64,000 nt of DNA from CAZQKW01 sp964594075 (lineage in GTDB: Bacteria > Desulfobacterota > WTBG01 > CAIYCZ01), in assembly GCA_964594075.1 (NCBI GenBank), contig CAZQKW010000017.1, positions 1-64,000 of the forward strand, in the 5' to 3' direction. A program made the translations under genes and the position numbers. The notes under the pieces were generated by a model that ran no database searches, was not told the origin of the DNA, and saw only the letters and a program-made list of their open reading frames with translations. The first letter of the stretch is position 1. Every line of letters begins with the position of its first letter. This document shows positions 43,866 to 51,474 of this stretch, piece after piece.

Positions 43866-43964
43866 CTCTCCTTTCCCAAAGGGAGGCCCTGCTGTTTCCA
43901 GCAAAACCCTGTGGCCTGTTACCGTGAGAGCATTAGCATTCTTTTAGGTTCAGAGGCTCGGAGA
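43866..43964 (-). promoter_or_regulatory. Moco/Tuco-type riboswitch in the AOR leader
   Basis: The minus-strand RNA opens with UCUCC (43964-43960), then GAGCCUCUGAACCU (43959-43946), close to the E. coli moaA leader core AGCCUCUGcACCu. Next come AGGCC (43917-43913), a GCUG-GAAA-CAGC hairpin with GNRA loop (43902-43891), GGCCUCCC (43888-43881), UUUGGGAAAGG and GGAGAG (43871-43866). AGGCC pairs with GGCCU, and UCUCC pairs with GGAGA as the closing stem. The GCCUCCC...GGAAAGG end also matches Moco RNA. The segment where a P3 stem would lie shows no clear hairpin, which points to the tungsten (Tuco) variant. CCUCCC in the core is complementary to the AOR ribosome site GGGAGG. Comparison is from memory. 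Confidence 0.8.
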
Positions 43965-44078
43965 TTATTAATATTGTAAGTTTAACACATTAAATGCATT
44001 CATTGCCAGCATTTTATCAAGGGGTCCCGGCCGAGAAAAGATTGTGAAAGAAATTCTCACTGGTTCGTTTTGCAGTTT

Positions 44079-44190
44079 TGACCGGTTTCATGCCGCGCAA
44101 GCACCGCTTTGTAAGCAAGGTCAAGAGGCATGTATCTGAAAAAAATAATTAAGCTCCGGGAAGCCCCGCCTTGGAGGCACAAAGCTTCAC
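44079..44190 (+). repeat. Dispersed repeat, copy 1
   Basis: This segment of about 112 bp starts TGACCGGTTTCATGCCGCGCA and continues with gtcaagaggca and gctccgggaagc. It aligns nearly end to end with 55757-55870: the first 21 bp are identical, with scattered changes and one indel later. The right part forms an imperfect hairpin (AAGCcCCGCC ... AAAGCTTC). Confidence 0.8.
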
Positions 44191-44223
44191 ATAATTATAG
44201 TTCTTGAAATAATATTAATTTTG

Positions 44224-44258
44224 TATAATCGTTCAATAACAAAATCATTTTGTTATTG
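44224..44258. promoter_or_regulatory. Promoter -10 box and perfect 25-bp palindrome before pgm
   Basis: TATAAT lies at 44224-44229. Five bp on, CAATAACAAAAT (44234-44245) and ATTTTGTTATTG (44247-44258) are exact inverted copies around one C. No T-run follows, so it is an operator candidate rather than a terminator. It overlaps the start site of a transcript that would carry pgm, pgi, gnd and pgl. The binding regulator is unknown. Confidence 0.65.
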
Positions 44259-44365
44259 GTTTGAAAAGATCTTTTTGCTGAAGTAGATCAAAACATTACC
44301 GTAAACCCGAAGATACGCGCAGCCTCTTTGAACAGGTGCACGGGAAGGGAACGTATAGGACGTGT

Positions 44366-46024
44366 ATGGCAATTTCACCGTTTGCCGGTAAACCGGCTCC
44401 ACAGGATATGCTCATTGACCCGGCCGCGCTCGAAAAACAGTATTATGCACATCAACCGGATATTAATGATCCAAACCAGCTTGTCATATTTGGCACCAGC
44501 GGCCACCGCGGATCGCCAGTGCACGGAACGTTCACCGAAGCGCATATTCTGGCTATAGCCCAGGCCATTTGCGACTACCGCACCAGTCAGGGCATTAACG
44601 GACCGCTTTTTATGGGAAAAGACACGCACGCCCTGTCAGGGCCTGCCCAGCGCACGGCGCTTGAAGTGCTTGCAGCCAATAATGTCGCAACGGTCATTCA
44701 GCCCCACAACGGTGTAACACCGACGCCGGTCATATCACGGGCGATTCTTGCCTACAATCGTGACCACCCGGATAGGCGGGCTGACGGCATCGTCATCACT
44801 CCCTCCCATAACCCGCCGCAAGATGGGGGATTTAAATACAACCCGCCCCATGGTGGCCCGGCTGACACTGACGTAACCCGCTGGGTTCAGAACCGGGCAA
44901 ACGAGCTGCTGCAGCGCAATAATGCTGAGGTGCGGCGCATTACATACGACCGCGCCATTAAGGCAGAGAGCACCGTTCAGCAGGACTTCGTGCTGCCTTA
45001 CGTCAAAGACCTGCGCACCGTCATTGACATGGATATGATCTATGCAGCAGGCTTAAGGCTGGGGGTTGATCCGTTGGGAGGCGCCGGACAGCCATACTGG
45101 GAGCCGATTAATTTTTTGTATAAGCTGGATATTGTGGTTGTGAATCCCGTTATTGATTCGACGTTTTCGTTTATGACCGTAGATCATGACGGGGTGATAC
45201 GCATGGATTGCTCCAGTCCCTATGCTATGGCGCGACTGGTTGGTTTAAAAGACGAATACCAGGTGGCATTTGCCAATGACCCGGACGCCGACCGTCACGG
45301 CGTTGTCACGCCGTCCACCGGTTTGATGAACCCAAACCATTATCTTGCAGCAGCCATTCAATACCTGCTCGCCAATCGCCCCTTGTGGCCGCCTGAGTCG
45401 GTTGTGGGTAAAACGCTGGTCAGCAGCACCATTATTGACCGGGTGGCAACCGCTCTGGGCCGCACGGTTTGCGAAGTGCCGGTTGGTTTTAAGTGGTTTG
45501 TTGAAGGGCTTTTAAGCGGCAAATGCTGCATCGGCGGTGAGGAGAGCGCTGGCGCCAGCTTTCTGCGGCGCGATGGCACGGTGTGGACGACCGACAAAGA
45601 TGGTCTGATTATGAATTTACTTGCTGCTGAAATAACGGCGAACACGGGCAGAGATCCGGGGGAGCACTTTCAGGAACTGACGGCACAATTCGGCACGCCC
45701 TATTACACACGCATTGATGCGGCAGCAACACCGCAGCAAAAGGCTTTTCTGCAGACGTTATCCCCAGATGCAGTGAGGGTCTCCCATCTTGCCGGCGAAC
45801 CTGTCACCGGCACGATTACCCGGGCACCGGGTAACGGCGCCCCCTTTGGCGGCCTCAAGGTAATTACTGCAAACGGCTGGTTTGCTGCGCGGCCGTCCGG
45901 CACAGAAAACATTTATAAGATTTATGCCGAGAGCTTCAAAAGTCAGGAGCATCTGGATGCTATCGTGAGCGAGGCCCAGCAGATTGTAGATACTGTCCTC
46001 GCGGGCAAGAAGACCATTTCATAG
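44366..46024 (+). CDS. pgm: Phosphoglucomutase (alpha-D-glucose-specific, E. coli Pgm type)
   Basis: Pgm interconverts glucose 1- and 6-phosphate. The 552-residue protein opens like E. coli Pgm (LVIFGTSGHRGSPVHGTFTEAHILAIAQAI). The phosphoserine loop is VITPSHNPPQDGGFKYNPPHGGPAD (Ser about 147), the metal loop is FANDPDADRHGVV, and a C-terminal RPSGTENIYKIYAES binds phosphate. The GTG at 44336 is in frame, but the ATG at 44366 aligns with E. coli MAIHNRAGQPA. It leads a four-gene run with pgi, gnd and pgl. By eye, G+C is higher here than in the 10-43 kb region. Confidence 0.95.
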   Translation: MAISPFAGKPAPQDMLIDPAALEKQYYAHQPDINDPNQLVIFGTSGHRGSPVHGTFTEAHILAIAQAICDYRTSQGINGPLFMGKDTHALSGPAQRTALEVLAANNVATVIQPHNGVTPTPVISRAILAYNRDHPDRRADGIVITPSHNPPQDGGFKYNPPHGGPADTDVTRWVQNRANELLQRNNAEVRRITYDRAIKAESTVQQDFVLPYVKDLRTVIDMDMIYAAGLRLGVDPLGGAGQPYWEPINFLYKLDIVVVNPVIDSTFSFMTVDHDGVIRMDCSSPYAMARLVGLKDEYQVAFANDPDADRHGVVTPSTGLMNPNHYLAAAIQYLLANRPLWPPESVVGKTLVSSTIIDRVATALGRTVCEVPVGFKWFVEGLLSGKCCIGGEESAGASFLRRDGTVWTTDKDGLIMNLLAAEITANTGRDPGEHFQELTAQFGTPYYTRIDAAATPQQKAFLQTLSPDAVRVSHLAGEPVTGTITRAPGNGAPFGGLKVITANGWFAARPSGTENIYKIYAESFKSQEHLDAIVSEAQQIVDTVLAGKKTIS

Positions 46025-46076
46025 CAGCCACTGCCAGCCAATGATATGGGATTAGAATAACTGGAAGGAGCACACA

Positions 46077-47717
46077 ATGAAGGCATCTGTCAAACCGCTC
46101 ACCACACGTCCGGCCTGGAAAGCGCTCGCCATGCATTACAAGAAAATCCGCACAGTGCATCTGCGTGAACTCTTTGCCCAGGATCCGGAACGCGGGAAGC
46201 GCATGACCGCTGCCGGAGCGGGGCTGTTTCTGGATTATTCAAAAAACCGTGTTACCGATGACACGCTTATGCTGCTTCTTCAGTTGGCAGAAGAATCCGA
46301 TTTGAAAGGGCGGATTGACGCCATGTTTCGGGGAGAGAAGATTAACGTGACGGAAAATCGCCCCGCCCTGCACGTTGCGCTGCGGGCGCCACGGAGCGTG
46401 ACGTTTATAGTAGATGGCGAGAACGTTGTGCCTCAGGTTCACGCGGTTCTTGACCAGATGACGGAATTTACCCGCCGGGTGAGGCAGCGGGAATGGAAGG
46501 GTTACACCGGCAAACCCATACGCAACATTGTCAATATCGGCATCGGCGGTTCAGACTTGGGGCCGGCCATGGCGTATGAGGCACTCAAGTACTATAGCGA
46601 CCGCACCATGACATTTCGGTTCATTTCTAACATTGACGGTACAGACTTTTCGGAAGCAACCCGCGATCTTGATCCAGCAGAAACACTGTTCATCGTTGCC
46701 TCTAAAACATTCACGACGCTGGAGACCATGACAAATGCGCGGACTGCGCGCGAGTGGGTGCTCAATGGTCTTGGCGGCGACCCCGCGGCAGTGACTAGGC
46801 ATTTTGTCGCCGTCTCAACCAATACGGCACGGGTGTTGGAATTTGGTATTGACCCGGCGAATATGTTTGGATTCTGGGACTGGGTTGGCGGGCGCTACTC
46901 CTTGGATTCGGCAATTGGCCTCTCCACCATGCTTGCCATTGGTCCTGAAAACTTTCGCTCGTTGCTCAACGGATTTTATCAAATGGACGAGCACTTTCGC
47001 TCAGCCCCTTTTGCGCACAACCTGCCGGTGCTGCTGGGGCTTTTATCCGTCTGGTACAATAATTTCTTTGGGGCGGAGACCGTTGCAATTTTGCCGTATG
47101 ATCACTATTTAAGGCGGTTCCCGGCTTATCTGCAACAATTGGCGATGGAGAGTAACGGCAAACGTGTCACGCGCAGCGGATCAGCAGTGAATTATCAGAC
47201 CGGACCCATTTACTGGGGTGAACCGGGAACTAACGGCCAACACTCGTTTTATCAGTTATTACATCAGGGAACCAGGTTGGTTCCCTGTGATTTTATCGCA
47301 TTCTTTGAATCGCTCAATCCCATTGGCCGCCATCACCCTATGCTTCTGGCAAATGTTTTTGCCCAGGCCGAAGCGCTGGCGTTCGGCAAGACCGCAGCGC
47401 AATGCAGGGATGAGGGAGTGCCTGCGTGGCTGGTTCCCCATCGGGTATTTGACGGCAATCGGCCGTCAAATATTATCCTTGCCCAGCGTCTAACACCGGA
47501 AACGCTGGGAAATCTGGTCGCCCTTTACGAGCATTGTGTGTTCACCCAGGGCGTCATCTGGGACATTAATTCATTTGACCAGTGGGGTGTTGAACTGGGA
47601 AAAGCGCTGGCCGAGCGGATTATTAGCGAACTGGAGAGCGACGAAGAACCGCACCCTTCTCATGACAGCTCGACCAGCATGTTGATCAGGCTCTATCTCA
47701 ACAGAAAGGAGAGATAA
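46077..47717 (+). CDS. pgi: Glucose-6-phosphate isomerase
   Basis: Pgi interconverts glucose and fructose 6-phosphate. The 546-residue protein matches the long bacterial form, with NIGIGGSDLGPAMAYEAL, TFRFISNIDGTDF, VASKTFTTLETMTNA, the signature FWDWVGGRYSLDSAIGL and the C-terminal SFDQWGVELGKALA. GGAAGGAG lies before the ATG. It is 52 bp after pgm and 2 bp before gnd, so all belong to one operon. Confidence 0.95.
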   Translation: MKASVKPLTTRPAWKALAMHYKKIRTVHLRELFAQDPERGKRMTAAGAGLFLDYSKNRVTDDTLMLLLQLAEESDLKGRIDAMFRGEKINVTENRPALHVALRAPRSVTFIVDGENVVPQVHAVLDQMTEFTRRVRQREWKGYTGKPIRNIVNIGIGGSDLGPAMAYEALKYYSDRTMTFRFISNIDGTDFSEATRDLDPAETLFIVASKTFTTLETMTNARTAREWVLNGLGGDPAAVTRHFVAVSTNTARVLEFGIDPANMFGFWDWVGGRYSLDSAIGLSTMLAIGPENFRSLLNGFYQMDEHFRSAPFAHNLPVLLGLLSVWYNNFFGAETVAILPYDHYLRRFPAYLQQLAMESNGKRVTRSGSAVNYQTGPIYWGEPGTNGQHSFYQLLHQGTRLVPCDFIAFFESLNPIGRHHPMLLANVFAQAEALAFGKTAAQCRDEGVPAWLVPHRVFDGNRPSNIILAQRLTPETLGNLVALYEHCVFTQGVIWDINSFDQWGVELGKALAERIISELESDEEPHPSHDSSTSMLIRLYLNRKER

Positions 47718-47719
47718 TT

Positions 47720-48742
47720 ATGCAATGCGCGATGATCGGTCTGGGAAGAATGGGGGGGAATATGGCGCGCCGGTTGATACGGGCTGGACACGACGTCATC
47801 GTTTATTCCGCAACTGCTCAAAGACGGGAGGTTTTTGCCAGGGAAACCGGCGCCTGTGCCGCTTCTTCCCTTGATGACCTGGTCGGCAAACTGAGGCTGC
47901 CGCGCGTGCTATGGCTGATGATCCCCGCAGGCGAAGTTGATGCTCTAATAAACACGCTCGCCCCAAAGCTGGATAGGGGAGATATTATCATTGACGGCGG
48001 CAATTCATACTACTGCGATGATCTGCGGCGGGCGAAAGAACTGGCTTCCCGGGGAGTTCGGTATGTTGATTGTGGCACCAGCGGTGGCGTCTGGGGACTG
48101 GAACGGGGCTATTGTCTGATGATTGGCGGCGAGGCTGCCGCAGTCAAGTACCTTGATCCGCTTTTTGCCTCATTGGCACCCGGTAGGGGCGACATTCAGC
48201 AAACAGCCGGACGAGAGAAAAGCAGCAGCACCGCCGAACAGGGATATCTGCACTGCGGGCCGCACGGCGCCGGGCATTTCGTCAAAATGGTGCACAACGG
48301 CATTGAATACGGCATCATGGCCGCATATGCTGAAGGGTTCAACATTCTGCGCCACGCTAACCTCGGCGTGCGACCACAGCGGTCTGATGCTGCAACAACG
48401 CCGCTTGCGCCCGCCGAAGCATATCCGTTTGATTTCAACCTTGCCGAGATTGCGGAACTCTGGCGGCGTGGCAGCGTGATTTCTTCCTGGCTGCTTGATC
48501 TCACGGCAACCGCCTTGTGCAGGGATCCTGAACTTGACGGCTTTACCGGACAAGTTGCTGATTCCGGAGAAGGGCGTTGGACGGTCAAGGCTGCAGTTGA
48601 TGAAGGAGTCCCGGCGCCTGTGATTACCGCGGCACTGTATGCGCGATTCGTCTCGCGCGGCACGGCTGAATTTGCCGATAAACTGCTGTCCGCAATGCGC
48701 TACGAGTTTGGCGGACATCTGGAAAAGGCAGCAAAAGAGTAA
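47720..48742 (+). CDS. gnd: 6-phosphogluconate dehydrogenase, decarboxylating (short form)
   Basis: Gnd oxidises 6-phosphogluconate to ribulose 5-phosphate, CO2 and NAD(P)H. The 340-residue size matches the short YqeC-like class. The Rossmann motif is MIGLGRMGGNMARRLI, and DGGNSYYCDDLRRAKEL, DCGTSGGVWGLERGYCLMIGG and HFVKMVHNGIEYG (catalytic Lys) follow. Short enzymes often prefer NAD. The ATG lies 2 bp after the pgi stop with GAAAGGAGAG upstream. Confidence 0.93.
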   Translation: MQCAMIGLGRMGGNMARRLIRAGHDVIVYSATAQRREVFARETGACAASSLDDLVGKLRLPRVLWLMIPAGEVDALINTLAPKLDRGDIIIDGGNSYYCDDLRRAKELASRGVRYVDCGTSGGVWGLERGYCLMIGGEAAAVKYLDPLFASLAPGRGDIQQTAGREKSSSTAEQGYLHCGPHGAGHFVKMVHNGIEYGIMAAYAEGFNILRHANLGVRPQRSDAATTPLAPAEAYPFDFNLAEIAELWRRGSVISSWLLDLTATALCRDPELDGFTGQVADSGEGRWTVKAAVDEGVPAPVITAALYARFVSRGTAEFADKLLSAMRYEFGGHLEKAAKE

Positions 48743-48766
48743 CGGACCGATTTTAAAAACCGGACC

Positions 48767-49468
48767 ATGAAAATAAAAATATTGGCAGACTGCACTGCCG
48801 TTGCAGAAGAGGCTGCCGCTGTTATCGCCGCAGAAGCCTGGGCAGCGGTTGAGGCACGCAGCCGTTTCATCGTTGCCTTCAGCGGCGGCAGCACGCCGCG
48901 GCGAATGCTCACGGTTTTGGCCGGCACAGATATGCCATGGAATAAGGTGCATGTGGCGCAGGTGGATGAGCGGGTTGCCCCTGCGGGAGACCCGATGAGA
49001 AATCTTACTCAATTGCGCCAATGCCTGATAGACCATACACCGCTTCCCCGGACACACCTGTATCCCATGCCGGTGGAATCACCCGATCTGCGGACAGCGG
49101 CTGCTCAGTATGCCCTGACGCTCCAAGCAATTGCCGGCGTTCCTGCGATCCTTGACCTTATTCACCTGGGCTTGGGGACTGATGGGCATACCGCATCCTT
49201 GTTTCCCGGCGATTCCGTTCTGCATATCGCCGACAGGGATGTTGCCGTAACGGAACGGTATCAGGGAACACAACGGATGACCCTGACGTATCCCATACTC
49301 AATCGCGCCCGTTCTGTTTTGTGGGTGGTAACCGGCAGCGAGAAGGCGGAAATGCTTGCGCGTTTGTACGCCGGCGACGCAAGCATCCCGGCGGGAATGG
49401 TGCGCCGCGACCATGCTCTGGTGATTGCAGACCGGGAGGCCGCGGCACAACTCAAGCCGAATGTGTGA
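48767..49468 (+). CDS. pgl: 6-phosphogluconolactonase
   Basis: Pgl (DevB/SOL type) hydrolyses 6-phosphogluconolactone. The 233-residue protein of the NagB/RpiA-like fold has FIVAFSGGSTPRRML, VAQVDERVAPAGDPMRNLT and DLIHLGLGTDGHTASLFPGD, all characteristic. It is the last gene of the pgm-pgi-gnd-pgl run, 24 bp after gnd. Glucose-6-phosphate dehydrogenase (zwf), which makes its substrate, is not in the window. Confidence 0.93.
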   Translation: MKIKILADCTAVAEEAAAVIAAEAWAAVEARSRFIVAFSGGSTPRRMLTVLAGTDMPWNKVHVAQVDERVAPAGDPMRNLTQLRQCLIDHTPLPRTHLYPMPVESPDLRTAAAQYALTLQAIAGVPAILDLIHLGLGTDGHTASLFPGDSVLHIADRDVAVTERYQGTQRMTLTYPILNRARSVLWVVTGSEKAEMLARLYAGDASIPAGMVRRDHALVIADREAAAQLKPNV

Positions 49469-49753
49469 AAACCACTTGAGGCTTCTTCATGCAGAGCAAT
49501 AAATATTTGGGGAACGGCCTGTTAAACTATGTTCTTAATTTTTAGGAAAGCAACTTAAGTTTCCACCTGCAGTCTTCGCATAAACCACTATGTTGCTGGC
49601 AAAAGCAATTATCCACCCCGTCCCTCATAACTCAATGTGCGCATTTTCCTGGGAAGCACCTTCGAGATAGTGTTGAAGGCTTACTCCTTTAAATGATGCC
49701 ATCAGCAGTTTAAAGCGGTTGCGCGGTCTTCGTTTGCCCATGACGCGGCGCAG
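49469..49753. other. Intergenic region beside a decayed gene
   Basis: No intact gene is supported. On the minus strand a 38-codon ORF (49741-49625) follows the restriction-enzyme remnant. Its first residues abut the remnant's LRR, so it is probably the out-of-frame residue of the same decayed locus. Confidence 0.35.
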
Positions 49754-50073
49754 CTAAAATGCGGGGCTTATTTCCTCCTTTACATTTACCGAGGATTTTT
49801 TCGCTTCTACAAAAAATTTCCTGACGCCGCCGATACGAAAGCAGTAGTCAGGGGCTTTGGTGTAGCCGCAAATTTTGATGGGGTCCTCGTGGATGACATC
49901 TTTATAAGCTTCAGCGTAACCCTTTTTATTATTTACATCCCAGCCAAGCGCCTCAAAGAACGGGTCGAGGAATTCCCTTCTCAGCTGCGTCTCATTATAC
50001 TGCCCTGAGGTATATGCCTTGCGATTGCGCCCAAACCGTCAACCAGTTTAATTATTTCCAGTGGTGCGGACAT
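49754..50073 (-). pseudogene. Eco57I-type restriction/methylase N-terminal fragment
   Basis: The minus strand from ATG 50073 reads MSAPLEIIKLVDG. After a frame change near 50035 it continues RFGRNRKAYTSGQYNETQ, LRREFLDPFFEALGWDVNN, KKGYAEAYKDVIHEDPIKI, then KAPDYCFRIGGVRKFFVEAKK and SSVNVKEEISPAF before TAG at 49756-49754. LRR follows the stop in the same frame. This is the nuclease-domain N-terminus of large Eco57I/type IIG enzymes (expected SPAFQLRRYAW). The PD-(D/E)xK-like APDY ... FFVEAKK is still readable. At least one frameshift, one stop and loss of most of the about 1000-residue protein mark it as dead. It is a trace of a lost defence gene. Confidence 0.82.
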
Positions 50074-50330
50074 AAATAGTCCCCGAACTGATTTTGACAG
50101 CTCATGAAATTTGCTGAAACCATATCAAACAGTGGCTGTTTTATGTCAATAAAAAAGCAGGTTTTTGATAAAATTCAGGCGCCCCAATGAAGGATGTGAT
50201 GGTAGGAATGGCCCGGAATCGCGAGGATAGTCCTTGAAAATAATAATAAATATAATATATTAATTTACTTTGATCAGCTATTGAATATTTTTAGCGTTTA
50301 ACACCTTTATAGAAAATACAGGGGCATGAT

Positions 50331-51101
50331 ATGAACTTCACATTTTTAACGCTGACCATTGCAGTCGGCCTGTTTCTCGCGATGCTTTTATTTTTAAATA
50401 TCGGCCGGCGTTTTGGCTGTGCGGCGCTTGCTAAGGAGGCCAAAGAATCTGCTCCCGGTGCAGGAGCAATAGATGCAGCAGTTTATGGTCTCCTAGGACT
50501 GCTCATTGCTTTTACTTTTTCAGGAGCAGCTACCAGATTTGAAACCCGGCGGCACCTCATCACTGAGGAGGCCAACGCCATCGGTACCGCTTATCTGCGG
50601 CTCGACCTTCTTGCTGAAGAACCGCGGCAGCTGCTCAGGGAAAAGTTCCGCCAGTATGTTGACTCGCGCCTTGAGGCATATCGCAAGCTGCCTGACATAG
50701 AGGCTGCAAAAATCGAGCTTTCGCGCTGTGCAGCAATTCAGTCCGAAATATGGTCAGAAGCAGTCGCTGCATGCCGGACGATAGCGCCCCAGCCCGCGGC
50801 CATGCTACTTCTGCCTGCGCTCAACCAGATGATCGACATTACGACTACCCGAAAAGTGGCGACACAGAACCACCCGCCATTCATTATTTTTATAATGCTC
50901 ATTGTGCTGGCTCTTTTGTGCTCCCTTTTGGCTGGTTACAACATGGCTTGCAGCGGGAGCAGGATTCACATGGTGGTTTTTGCTGCCATCCTGGCATTTA
51001 CCATATACGTGATTTTTGACCTTGAGTACCCCCGGTTCGGGCTTATACAAATCGAGGCAGCAGATCAGGTTCTCGTTGAATTACGGCAGAGCATGAAGTG
51101 A
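50331..51101 (+). CDS. DUF4239-family membrane protein (bestrophin-like)
   Basis: This 256-residue protein has hydrophobic segments at about 5-24, 49-65, 183-203 and 210-230. The family signature is GLLGLLIAFTFSGAATRFETRRHLITEEANAIGTAYLRLDLL. DUF4239 proteins resemble the bestrophin channel fold, but their transport role is unproven. The ATG at 50331 follows AGGGG. The following region holds a gene remnant on the other strand and then a glucosidase. Confidence 0.85.
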   Translation: MNFTFLTLTIAVGLFLAMLLFLNIGRRFGCAALAKEAKESAPGAGAIDAAVYGLLGLLIAFTFSGAATRFETRRHLITEEANAIGTAYLRLDLLAEEPRQLLREKFRQYVDSRLEAYRKLPDIEAAKIELSRCAAIQSEIWSEAVAACRTIAPQPAAMLLLPALNQMIDITTTRKVATQNHPPFIIFIMLIVLALLCSLLAGYNMACSGSRIHMVVFAAILAFTIYVIFDLEYPRFGLIQIEAADQVLVELRQSMK

Positions 51102-51133
51102 ACTGCAGGCGCTCATTGCGCTGAACAAGGCTT

Positions 51134-51334
51134 TCATTCTTCCGGCAGGTGGATTGAAAGGCGCAGCCATTCATATCTTCCTGTCATATTTTCTGCGCCT
51201 AAGGAAACGGGGGCAATTTGTTTGCCATCCAGGAGAATTTTGCTACAGTCGCTCCAGAAAGCATCGGGCTGTGTTTTCAGGAATTCTTCAATGCCTGCTG
51301 ATCTCAGCAAAATGCCGCGGGAATCGTCAATACC
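51134..51334 (-). pseudogene. Possible C-terminal gene remnant, unknown family
   Basis: Between a TAA (51337-51335) and a TGA (51136-51134) the minus strand has 66 open codons with natural-looking composition: GIDDSRGILLRSAGIEEFLK, TQPDAFWSDC, SKILLDGKQIAPVS, YEWLRLSIHLPEE. There is no usable start near its beginning, so it is either chance or the tail of a lost gene. I do not recognise it. Confidence 0.35.
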
Positions 51335-51474
51335 TTATAAGACCATTTTGCGGGGGGGAATGACGGTGTAAGGCCTCAGAATGGTTATTATTGAGACGAT
51401 ACTGTTGGAATGTCAGAAACTTTACTTGGTCCGATCCGGCTAATTGCCCGGCTTATCTTTGGAGCGGTTCGTTT

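Noticed and set aside
48170..49057. 295-codon minus-strand ORF across gnd and pgl
   Set aside because: It is antisense to two confidently identified enzymes. Long antisense frames are common in G+C-rich coding DNA, and the product is Cys/His/Arg-rich without a motif.
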